Origin: Leptolyngbya sp. O-77
Lineage (GTDB): Bacteria; Cyanobacteriota; Cyanobacteriia; Elainellales; Elainellaceae
Reading direction: 5' to 3'
Assembly (NCBI RefSeq): GCF_001548395.1
Contig: NZ_AP017367.1
Span: 2,765,001-2,829,000 of the forward strand
Length of the DNA stretch: 64,000 bases
Part shown: positions 27,709-35,390 of the stretch, in pieces
How the letters are laid out: the number at the start of each line of letters is the position of its first letter
Numbering within the stretch: position 1 is the first letter of the stretch
Program-made: the position numbers and the translations under genes
The notes under the pieces: generated by a model
Databases searched by the model: none
Seen by the model: the letters and a program-made list of their open reading frames with translations, nothing else
Told to the model about the DNA's origin: nothing

Positions 27709-29073
27709 ATGAATACCCTGCCCCCTGGCACCTTTGGACTGCCTTTTCTCGGCGAAACGCTCAACTTCTTCACCGATCCGAATTTTGCCCAAAAGCGCCA
27801 TGAACAGTACGGCAACCTGTTCAAAACCCGCTTGTTGGGCAAGCCAACGATTTTTATGCGGGGTGTAGAAGCAAATCAGTTTGTGCTGAGCAACGAAAAC
27901 ACCTACTTTAGCGTAGACTGGCCGCCCAGCACGAAGGCGCTGCTGGGGAAGCTGTCGCTGGCCCTGCAAACCGGGCACGAACATCAGTCGCGCCGCAAGT
28001 TGCTAGCCCAGGCCTTTATGCCACGAGCGCTGTCGGGCTATATCCGCACGATGGAAACCATCACCCAGCGCTACACCCAGCGCTGGCAGCAGCAGGGCGA
28101 ACTAACCTGGTATCCCGAACTGCGAAACTATACGCTGGATATTGCCTGCAAGCTGCTGGTGGGGCTGGACAAGGGTTCCCAAACTCGCCTGGGTCACGTT
28201 TTTGAAACCTGGTGTCAGGGGTTGTTTTCGATTCCGCTGAATTTGCCGTGGACAGCTTTTGGCAAAGCCAAACGGGCGCGGAGGTTGCTCCTGCAAGAAA
28301 TGGAGCAGATCATCTGCGATCGCCAGCAGAGACTCTCTCAGTCCCTCAATTCCTCAGATGGGCCAGAGTCAGACGGGCCAGAGGCCAGCGACGCACTGGA
28401 TTTGCTGATTCGCGCCCGCGACGAGGACGGTCAGAGCCTCAGCCTAGAAGAACTGAAGGATCAAGTCTTACTGCTGCTGTTTGCGGGGCATGAAACCCTG
28501 ACCTCGGCGATCGCCTCCTTTTGCCTGCTCACGGCCCAGTCGCCCGACGTGCTAGAGAAGCTGCGGGCCGAGCAGCGTGGATTTGACCCAGCCGCGCCGC
28601 TGAGCCTCGACTTGCTGAAACAAATGACCTATCTAGAGCAAGTGCTGCGAGAGGTGCTGCGGCGCATTCCCCCGGTTGGTGGCGGCTTTCGCACGGTGCT
28701 GCAAGACTGTACCTATGGTGGCTACACCATCCCCAAGAACTGGAGCGTGCTGTACCAGATTGGGCCAACACACCAAGATGCATCCCTCTATCCCCAGCCA
28801 GAGCGGTTTGACCCAGAGCGATTTAGCGCAGCCCAACTGGGCGATCGCTCGGCCGATCAGCAGCGCTACGGATATGTGCCCTTTGGCGGCGGCATCCGCG
28901 AGTGTTTGGGGAAAGAATTTGCTCGGCTAGAAATGAAGATCTTTGCCACTCATCTGCTGCGGCACTGGCAGTGGACGCTGCTGCCCGACCAGGACTTGAG
29001 CCTGGTGGTTGTGCCCACCCCCCATCCTCGCAGCGGGCTGCGGGTGGCGTTTACGGCGCTGAAGGCTGGCTGA
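27709..29073 (+). CDS. Cytochrome P450, CYP120 family
   Basis: A 454-residue P450 with very close resemblance, by motif, to Synechocystis CYP120A1, a retinoid hydroxylase. The N-terminus PPGTFGLPFLGETLNFF matches that protein. The I-helix oxygen-binding motif is LLLFAGHETLTSA, the K-helix ExxR is VLREVLRRIPPVGGGFR, and the heme loop is FGGGIRECLGKEFARLE with Cys ligand. ATG at 27709 (MNTLPPG) fits the family; the frame is open to 27628. Its TGA stop overlaps the next gene's ATG (TGATG), so the parvulin-like gene is probably translated with it. Retinoid or carotenoid cleavage products are likely substrates by family. Confidence 0.93.
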   Translation: MNTLPPGTFGLPFLGETLNFFTDPNFAQKRHEQYGNLFKTRLLGKPTIFMRGVEANQFVLSNENTYFSVDWPPSTKALLGKLSLALQTGHEHQSRRKLLAQAFMPRALSGYIRTMETITQRYTQRWQQQGELTWYPELRNYTLDIACKLLVGLDKGSQTRLGHVFETWCQGLFSIPLNLPWTAFGKAKRARRLLLQEMEQIICDRQQRLSQSLNSSDGPESDGPEASDALDLLIRARDEDGQSLSLEELKDQVLLLLFAGHETLTSAIASFCLLTAQSPDVLEKLRAEQRGFDPAAPLSLDLLKQMTYLEQVLREVLRRIPPVGGGFRTVLQDCTYGGYTIPKNWSVLYQIGPTHQDASLYPQPERFDPERFSAAQLGDRSADQQRYGYVPFGGGIRECLGKEFARLEMKIFATHLLRHWQWTLLPDQDLSLVVVPTPHPRSGLRVAFTALKAG

Positions 29074-29846
29074 TGGCTATTTCTCCCCCGTTCATCGTCA
29101 TTAATGGCCAGCAGCAGCTTTCTCTTGCCCAGGCGGTGCGATACTTGCAGGCGGCGGGCAAGCTGGACGAAATGATTGGCGAAATCCTGCGGCAGTTTGT
29201 GCTGGATCAGGCATTGGGCGATCGCGCTGGGGGGCAGCCGACCGGGGCAGAGGTGGAGGCGGCGATCGCCCAATTTCGCCAGCAGGCTGACCTCACCGAT
29301 CCCCTCGCGTTTCAAACCTGGCTGGAGTCTCAAGGACTAGATGTAGAAGCCCTGCAAACCCAAACCCAGCGGGAACTCCAGCTTCGCCAACTGCGCGATC
29401 GCCTGACGGAACCACACCTGTCGCAATATTTCATCGAGCGCAAGCTAGATCTCGATCAGGTCGTGCTGTCGCGGCTGGCGGTGGGCGATCGCGATTTGGC
29501 GGAGGAGCTTTATCAACAGTTGCTAGAGGGCGCAAGTTTCGAGACCCTGGCGCAGGACTATTCCCAAACGGGCGATCGCCTGTTTAACGGAATGCTGGGT
29601 CTGCTGAGCCGAGGCAGCCTGCCCGATGCCCTCCGCGCTGCTGTCGATGCGGCGACTCCGGGTGACGTGCTGCCGCCGCTGTTTATCGAGCCAGAAAACC
29701 TGTGGTGTGTCTTCCGACTGGATCGCGTCCTGCCTGCCACGCTCGATCATCCGGAGGTGCTGGAAGCCCTGCGGAATGAACTCTTCGACCAGTGGATCAT
29801 GAGGCAGTTGGATGGTCTGGATATTGAGGTGCTGGTGGGAGAGTGA
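29073..29846 (+). CDS. Peptidylprolyl isomerase, parvulin-type
   Basis: A 257-residue protein with a SurA-like helical N-domain (about 1-110) and a parvulin/rotamase domain (about 130-225), including AEELYQQLLEGASFETLAQDYSQ and LLSRGSLPDALRAAV. There is no signal peptide, so it is probably cytosolic or exported by another route; it may act as a maturation factor. The ATG overlaps the P450 stop in TGATG. The functional link to the P450 is unknown. Confidence 0.83.
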   Translation: MAISPPFIVINGQQQLSLAQAVRYLQAAGKLDEMIGEILRQFVLDQALGDRAGGQPTGAEVEAAIAQFRQQADLTDPLAFQTWLESQGLDVEALQTQTQRELQLRQLRDRLTEPHLSQYFIERKLDLDQVVLSRLAVGDRDLAEELYQQLLEGASFETLAQDYSQTGDRLFNGMLGLLSRGSLPDALRAAVDAATPGDVLPPLFIEPENLWCVFRLDRVLPATLDHPEVLEALRNELFDQWIMRQLDGLDIEVLVGE

Positions 29847-29939
29847 GGAGGATGGGCAGTTTTTTTAGATTTTGGATTCTAGATTTTGGATTTTGGATTT
29901 TGGGCGATGTTTGCAGGAAAGCGAAAGCCTGAGACTTGC

Positions 29940-30620
29940 TCACGATGCCCTTCCTGCCCGATCGCTCTTGGTCATCCCCAGCGTAGCGATCGCCGCGATG
30001 CCCAAAATTGACACCAGCAAGCCCGTTGAACCCAGCGTCGTGCTGGCTATGGCTAGGATCAGGCTGAGCGCCAGGACAATCCAGCGGTTGGGATGGTGAA
30101 GCTGACGAATGGCGTTGACAAGTAGGTAAATAAACAGCGCAGGCAGGGCGAAGGTCAGCCAGCGTTCGGGAATCCGTAGCCCAACGACGCAGCCGAGCCA
30201 GGTGCCCGCCACCCACGCTGCCCAGCAGCAGCAGTGCATCCCCAAATAGTAGGCAAACGGGCGCTGGGGGTCAGACATTTCCAGGGCAAACACTTCATCC
30301 ACCAGTCCGTGGCACAGCAGCCAGCGCTGCCAGATGGGGAACCGGGCATAGCGATGACGGGCGATCGCCAGACTCATGGGCACATGGCGCAGGTTCATCA
30401 CTAGCACGGTGATCAAAATGCTCAGCGCGGCCAGCCCTTGCCGCAGCCCCTCTATGGCCGCAAACTGGGACGCGCCTGCAAAGATCCACGCCGACAGGCC
30501 CAGGGTCGCCTCCGCCGACAGCTTGGTCTGGATGGCGATCGCCCCAAAGCTCACGGCCGTCGGCAAAAATCCGGCTACAATTCCCAGCGCCCGCGTCCCG
30601 CCGCGCAAAAACTCTGGCAT
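29940..30620 (-). CDS. AzlC-family permease
   Basis: A 226-residue membrane protein. The N-terminal FLPTAVSFGAIAIQTKL and AWIFAGASQFAAIEGL, and the central LVMNLRHVPMSLAIARH and CHGLVDEVFAL, are characteristic of AzlC, the large subunit of the AzlCD branched-chain amino acid exporter. The usual small partner AzlD (about 105 residues, 3-4 helices) is not adjacent on either side. It may be elsewhere or lost. The nearest small membrane protein, at 30750, is on the other strand and has only two helices. Confidence 0.88.
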   Translation of the reverse strand: MPEFLRGGTRALGIVAGFLPTAVSFGAIAIQTKLSAEATLGLSAWIFAGASQFAAIEGLRQGLAALSILITVLVMNLRHVPMSLAIARHRYARFPIWQRWLLCHGLVDEVFALEMSDPQRPFAYYLGMHCCCWAAWVAGTWLGCVVGLRIPERWLTFALPALFIYLLVNAIRQLHHPNRWIVLALSLILAIASTTLGSTGLLVSILGIAAIATLGMTKSDRAGRAS

Positions 30621-30749
30621 GTCTCCTTCTCCGGTTGGTTTTTCATTTGCTTAACTTTTGGCTTAACAGCGGCAACGGTGGTGGTGTTGCCGGGGGGCGA
30701 TCGCTAGACTAAGGCCATCAGCAACCAGTCCTCGAACCCCCCGAAACTT

Positions 30750-30983
30750 ATGAGAAACACTCATCCTGACTACAGTTGGCTGTTTCGGTTTGCGGTGCGC
30801 GTGTTGAAATACTTTCTGCTAACGCTGTTTGGCATTTTGGTAGCAATTGTGCTGTCAAAGGTTTTAGTAATTGCCCCTCTCCTGCATCTCCTAGTGAGCA
30901 TTTTGGATGCTGCCCTATTTAAGACGATGGGGTTGGTCTTTTGCCTGATGGCGATCGCCGTGGTGGTGGAGTCGATTCGCTAG
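30750..30983 (+). CDS. Small two-helix membrane protein, hypothetical
   Basis: A 77-residue protein. The N-terminus is short and polar, followed by two long hydrophobic helices (VLKYFLLTLFGILVAIVL and AALFKTMGLVFCLMAIAVVV). I do not recognise a family. Its TAG stop shares the tetranucleotide CTAG (30980-30983) with the stop of the convergent STAND ATPase gene. It is divergent from azlC. It is probably a real gene because of its membrane topology and clean start, but function is unknown. Confidence 0.6.
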   Translation: MRNTHPDYSWLFRFAVRVLKYFLLTLFGILVAIVLSKVLVIAPLLHLLVSILDAALFKTMGLVFCLMAIAVVVESIR

Positions 30984-33376
30984 GAGCCGTCCATCGCCCG
31001 CTGCACTTTGGCGACCTGCTTAGGTGCGTCCATTCTTTCAAACAGGGCGATCGCCGCCTGAAAACTTTCTTCGCTGCGGAGTTTTTCGCCCATTGCCCGA
31101 TAGGTCAGCCCTTGCTGGTAGTAGGCTTCAGCCAGGTCATACTTTGCGCCCACGTCGCGCAGATATTGAATCGAAGCCTGATGTTTTGCAACGGCCTGGT
31201 CATAGTGTCCTTCTTCGGTGTCGAGTGCGGCATCTCCATAGAGCGCCTTGGACGTAGCTTGCCCGTAGGCGCTGCGTTCGCCAAAATCTAGCACGCGGCG
31301 ATAGAGCTGGCGCGATCGCCGAATTTCGCCCAGTTCGCGATAGGTCAGCCCCAGAAAAAACAGGCGATATTCCGTGACCCAACTGGGCATCTGGTGGTCG
31401 CCGAGCTGATTGACTGCCTCGTACAGCTCATCTGCCAGCGTTCGCGCCAGCTTCCAGTTGCCCAGGCGAAGGTTGAGATAGGCAATGTAGAACAAGACCG
31501 ACCGGCGGTAGCGATCGTCGCCTAGCGGCTGGCAGAGCTGCTCGACCTGGCGATGGGCCGCCATGCCCGCTTCATATTCGCCCAGGGCAATCTGGCAGAT
31601 GCCAATGGTCAGCAGGGCGTTGATTTCCACCAGCCGCAATTTGAAGGCCGTGTCGTTGGCGTGGGGGTCAGCATCCGGGAGTGTTTGCAAGACCGATTGG
31701 GCGATCGCCCGCGCTTTTTGGCAGGATCTCACCGCCTCGTGGATATTATCAGACGAATAGTAATAGACCGCGCCCAAAATGCCGTAGAGTCTGGCGCGGC
31801 GATAGCTGTCGGGAAGCCGATCCACCACCGCCAGGATCACCTCCTCCGCCTGACTCAGTAGCCCCCGCTTGTAGAGCGATCGCCCCAGCGATTCATTCGT
31901 GCCCCAGCGGTTGGGGCGCTTTTGGATAATCACATCGGCCGCCGCCTCGTGATCACCCATGTCGATGTAGTGATAGTAGGCTTCCAGTGCAGTTTGCACC
32001 TCGTCTTGCGTGGTGATGGCGGCCACCCGCTCAGTCCAAAATTCTGCGGCGTGGCGGTGGGCAGTGTCATAGTCAGGCGTGCTAACCAGCCGATCGAGCG
32101 CCTGGGCACGAATCACCGGATGCAGCCAGTAGCGCTCGTGTTCACACTCCACCAGAGAGCGGTCTTGCAGCGCTCGAACCACGCGGCGATGGCGGCTCTC
32201 TGGCACGTCCCACAGTAGACAAAACAGCCCTTCGATCGGCACCGTCGGCACGTCCTGGTAGCGATAGCAGCCCATGCGACACAGCAGGTTATAGGCATCG
32301 GGCGATAGCTCTTGCAGTCGATTAAACTGCTGGTTGACTTGGTCTTCTAGCTCGCAATGGCTCAGCAGGTTGGTCTGGTTGACCCGCCAATAGGCTTCCA
32401 CATCTCCTGCAAAATCTTCGGCGATGTTGCTGCTGATTAAATCCATGCTTTTGGCATTGCCGCCGTGGGCCCGGTGCAGCGCTTGCATGGCGGGGGTATC
32501 GACGCAGCGCAGTCCGCGATTTTGAAACACCTTTTCCCAGGCGGGGAGAGTCAGCCCCCGCAGCGGGTAGTGCTGCACGGACACCGTATATTCGTGCAGG
32601 CGTTCGCGACTGGTGATCAGCGTCGTAGACTGCACCGACGGGTCAGCCAGCACGTTTAGCAGTTCCACATAGCGGCGATGCGGCTCGATAAAGCGGCCAT
32701 CGGGGTCGAGGGCGGGTTCCAGATTGTCGATCAAAATGCCGAGGCGGTCGCCCTGGAGCTTGCGCTTGAGTCGATCCAGCGACACAAAAAATTCTCGTCC
32801 GGGTTCTTCGCCAAGCTGCCGCAGCTTTTCTTCTAGCAGTGCCTCCACTGGGGCGATGTCCTTCGTCGCCTTGGCAATCGGGAACTCCAGCACCGCGTCA
32901 AACCTTTGCTGGAGATAGTGTCGCGCCAGGGTCGTTTTGCCGATGCCCGCCCGCGCCTGGATCACAATAATTTTGAAGCCCCGGCTCAGGAGTCCATCCA
33001 AGTCGGCGATCGCCTCTTCCCGCCCAACAAAGTTGGGATTAATCGCAGTTTCATCGGCAACTGCCTGGGCCGATTGGTGATCGTCGGGTTGCAGCGTCAG
33101 CCCAAAGGCGCGAAACAACTGTTCCAGCGATCGCACATCGACCCCGCGCAGTTGGTCGCGCTGCTGGTCGAGCCAGGGCCGCAGAATGCGAGAAATGGTT
33201 TCTGGCGAGAGGTACTCTGCCGTGTGGCCGTTGTGGTTTCCAGGCTCGGTGCAGCGGGCAATTGCCGCGTAGGTGGGGCGATCGCCCGGAAACCGAAGGC
33301 ACACAGCTTGCCAGATGCGGTCAAACCCCGTTTGGGTCAAGATGCGTCCCCGTTCGCGCCGTGATAATACAGCCAT
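30980..33376 (-). CDS. STAND-class NTPase with TPR repeats
   Basis: A 798-residue signal-transduction ATPase. An N-terminal helical region of about 110 residues is of unknown family, perhaps a DNA-binding or effector-associated domain. The NB-ARC-like core has P-loop ARAGIGKTTLARHYL (about 142), Walker B LGILIDNLEPAL (about 213) and sensor TLITSRERL (about 255), followed by the winged-helix region (YNLLCRMGCYRYQDV). The C-terminal half, from about residue 480, consists of tetratricopeptide repeats. Such proteins sense ligands through the repeats and oligomerise on ATP binding; some are immune receptors. No effector gene is adjacent. Regulator and defence roles are both open. Confidence 0.85.
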   Translation of the reverse strand: MAVLSRRERGRILTQTGFDRIWQAVCLRFPGDRPTYAAIARCTEPGNHNGHTAEYLSPETISRILRPWLDQQRDQLRGVDVRSLEQLFRAFGLTLQPDDHQSAQAVADETAINPNFVGREEAIADLDGLLSRGFKIIVIQARAGIGKTTLARHYLQQRFDAVLEFPIAKATKDIAPVEALLEEKLRQLGEEPGREFFVSLDRLKRKLQGDRLGILIDNLEPALDPDGRFIEPHRRYVELLNVLADPSVQSTTLITSRERLHEYTVSVQHYPLRGLTLPAWEKVFQNRGLRCVDTPAMQALHRAHGGNAKSMDLISSNIAEDFAGDVEAYWRVNQTNLLSHCELEDQVNQQFNRLQELSPDAYNLLCRMGCYRYQDVPTVPIEGLFCLLWDVPESRHRRVVRALQDRSLVECEHERYWLHPVIRAQALDRLVSTPDYDTAHRHAAEFWTERVAAITTQDEVQTALEAYYHYIDMGDHEAAADVIIQKRPNRWGTNESLGRSLYKRGLLSQAEEVILAVVDRLPDSYRRARLYGILGAVYYYSSDNIHEAVRSCQKARAIAQSVLQTLPDADPHANDTAFKLRLVEINALLTIGICQIALGEYEAGMAAHRQVEQLCQPLGDDRYRRSVLFYIAYLNLRLGNWKLARTLADELYEAVNQLGDHQMPSWVTEYRLFFLGLTYRELGEIRRSRQLYRRVLDFGERSAYGQATSKALYGDAALDTEEGHYDQAVAKHQASIQYLRDVGAKYDLAEAYYQQGLTYRAMGEKLRSEESFQAAIALFERMDAPKQVAKVQRAMDGS

Positions 33377-33622
33377 GCCTATAGACAGAATCAGCCATCC
33401 AACCGACCAGACGCTTCAGCCAGTGAACCAGTCGTTCACGGAGCCACCCACACCATTGCGTCAATATTCCCATGCTTTTTGGGAAATACTGAAAACTTCT
33501 TCCCTGAATCTTTATACTCAGTCTCGACCGTCTCCTATGCTGACTAGCAGCAACCCATCTGTCTCAGTGTCTCTGCCTTTCTGAGCCAATCTGATCTGCC
33601 CATCCCTAACCCCTAGACACTC

Positions 33623-34309
33623 ATGGTGAAACTGAGCCACGTCGTTCCCTTTGGGCGATCGCTTGCCGAGTATCGCCTGATGTTTAACCTGACTGACCTC
33701 GACCTGTCCCGCACCATTCTAGATGCGGGCGGTGGCCCAGCCAGCTTCAACGCCGAGATGCACCAGTTGGGATATCGGGTGGTTTCCATTGACCCGATTT
33801 ATCAATTCAGCGGCGCAGAAATCGAGCAGCGGTTCTACGCCTGCGCCAGCGACATCATCCGCCAGGTAAAAGACACGCCCAATGCCTGGGTGTGGGGTTA
33901 TCACCAGTCACCCGACCACCTGCTGCAAAACCGCGAAATGGCGCTGCGGCTCTTTTTGGCAGACTATGACCAGGGCAAGGCAGCGGGGCGCTATCTCGTA
34001 GGCGAGTTGCCCGATCTGCCGCTGAGCGATCGCCCCTATGATCTGATGCTCTGTTCTCACCTGCTGTTTCTCTACTCCGACCACATCAGCCTGGAGATGC
34101 ACTGCCGCTCCATCGCCGCCCTCATGGCCCGTGGGCAAGAGCTCCGGATCTTTCCGCTGCTAACGCTGGAACGAGAGCGATCGCCCCACCTCGAACCTGT
34201 CTGCGAGTTCCTCATAGACCTGGGCTATCGCGTGGAAATCGTTCCCGTCCAGTATGAACTGCAAAAAGGCGGCAATGAGATGCTGCGGGTGACGCGGCTG
34301 GCGGTCTAG
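33623..34309 (+). CDS. SAM-dependent methyltransferase, class I-like
   Basis: A 228-residue protein. Motif I is ILDAGGGPASFNAEM, followed by an acidic residue binding the ribose (VVSIDP). Later LMLCSHLLFLYSD matches the post-motif II hydrophobic strand, and RIFPLLTLERERSPHLEPV is typical of a cyanobacterial subgroup. It likely methylates a small molecule or lipid, but the substrate is unknown. The next gene is 80 bases downstream on the same strand. Confidence 0.82.
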   Translation: MVKLSHVVPFGRSLAEYRLMFNLTDLDLSRTILDAGGGPASFNAEMHQLGYRVVSIDPIYQFSGAEIEQRFYACASDIIRQVKDTPNAWVWGYHQSPDHLLQNREMALRLFLADYDQGKAAGRYLVGELPDLPLSDRPYDLMLCSHLLFLYSDHISLEMHCRSIAALMARGQELRIFPLLTLERERSPHLEPVCEFLIDLGYRVEIVPVQYELQKGGNEMLRVTRLAV

Positions 34310-34390
34310 TCGGCAGCGGGTGATTGAGGGATGAACGGAGGACGTGTTAGATACTACAAGCATCCTGATTACTCCATCCCCTTTAGATCA

Positions 34391-35170
34391 ATGCTCGATC
34401 CAATCCATCAGTGGTTCTCTACCCAACGCATTACCGATTCTCTGTATCTCATCACCGAGCCGCATTACTACTGGTTTAACCGGGCCAATTTGTGGCTGAT
34501 CAAGGGGCGCGATCGCGATTTGCTGATCGACACGGGGCTTGGCGTGCTGAGCCTGCGGAGCTATCTGGCGGGTTTGCTGGACAAGCCGCTGCTGGCGATC
34601 GCCTCCCACATTCACTTTGACCACGCCGGGGGAATGCACGAGTTTGATCAGCGGGCGATTCACGCGGCTGAGGCTAGCGCCCTGCGAATGGGCGACGACT
34701 ACGAGGCGCTGTGTACGCCGCAGCAGGGCTGGGTGCGCCAGGAAGACTTTCACCAGCTCCCTTACGAGGGGTTTACTGTGGAAACCTACACGCTGCGGGC
34801 CTGCGAACCGACGCAGATTTTGAACGAGGGCGACGTGCTAGATCTGGGCGATCGCGCGCTGGAGGTGCTGCATCTGCCGGGCCACTCTCCGGGCTGCATT
34901 GCGCTGTATGACCCAAAGACGCAGGAACTCTTTTCGGGGGATGTGATTTATGACGGCGAATTGCTGGACGAGCTGCATTGCAGCCACATTCCCACCTATC
35001 TGAACACCTACGATCGCCTGTCCCAACTGCCCGTGGAAACGGTCTATCCGGGGCACTATCGGATTTTTGGCAAGGCGGACTATCGGCAGATTGTGGACGA
35101 TTATCGGCGATCGCGCCGCAGTCCGGGCTGTCCTAGCGAACCCATAAAGTCCCAAAACGACAGGGCTTAG
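34391..35170 (+). CDS. Metallo-beta-lactamase-fold hydrolase
   Basis: A 259-residue (or 279 if started at 34331) soluble hydrolase. The zinc ligands are SHIHFDHAGGMHEF (H-x-H-x-D-H), then HLPGHSPGCIALYD and VYPGHYRIF at the C-terminus. The family includes glyoxalase II-like and other thioesterases; glyoxalase II is a weak alternative. The upstream frame from 34331 is open, but MLDPIHQWFS at 34391 matches the domain start better. No ribosome-binding site clearly decides. It may be cotranscribed with the methyltransferase. Confidence 0.82.
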   Translation: MLDPIHQWFSTQRITDSLYLITEPHYYWFNRANLWLIKGRDRDLLIDTGLGVLSLRSYLAGLLDKPLLAIASHIHFDHAGGMHEFDQRAIHAAEASALRMGDDYEALCTPQQGWVRQEDFHQLPYEGFTVETYTLRACEPTQILNEGDVLDLGDRALEVLHLPGHSPGCIALYDPKTQELFSGDVIYDGELLDELHCSHIPTYLNTYDRLSQLPVETVYPGHYRIFGKADYRQIVDDYRRSRRSPGCPSEPIKSQNDRA

Positions 35171-35247
35171 CCGATCGGTGCGCCCGGCAAACCCGATGCG
35201 TCAGCGGGCAAAATCTATGCTAAAACGGGGCGATAGAAGGCATCGAT

Positions 35248-35283
35248 GGGCGATTCCCGAAGCAATCCCTCCGCGAATTGCCC
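35248..35283. repeat. Degenerate palindromic repeat, copy A
   Basis: A 36-base element beginning GGGCGATTCCCGAAGCAATC and ending GCGAATTGCCCC. It is a degenerate copy of the palindrome found in frame in the downstream DUF1574 gene (35837-35872 and 37374-37409). It lies in the intergenic region before that gene. Confidence 0.6.
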
Positions 35284-35390
35284 CGGCCGCTAGAATGAAA
35301 CCGTCGAGGGGTTCTCTGGACTCGCGGTTACGGTTGAGCCGGGTCGCCGTGTCAGCGGCACATCCGGATTGAAGGGTCACGCAACGTCTG

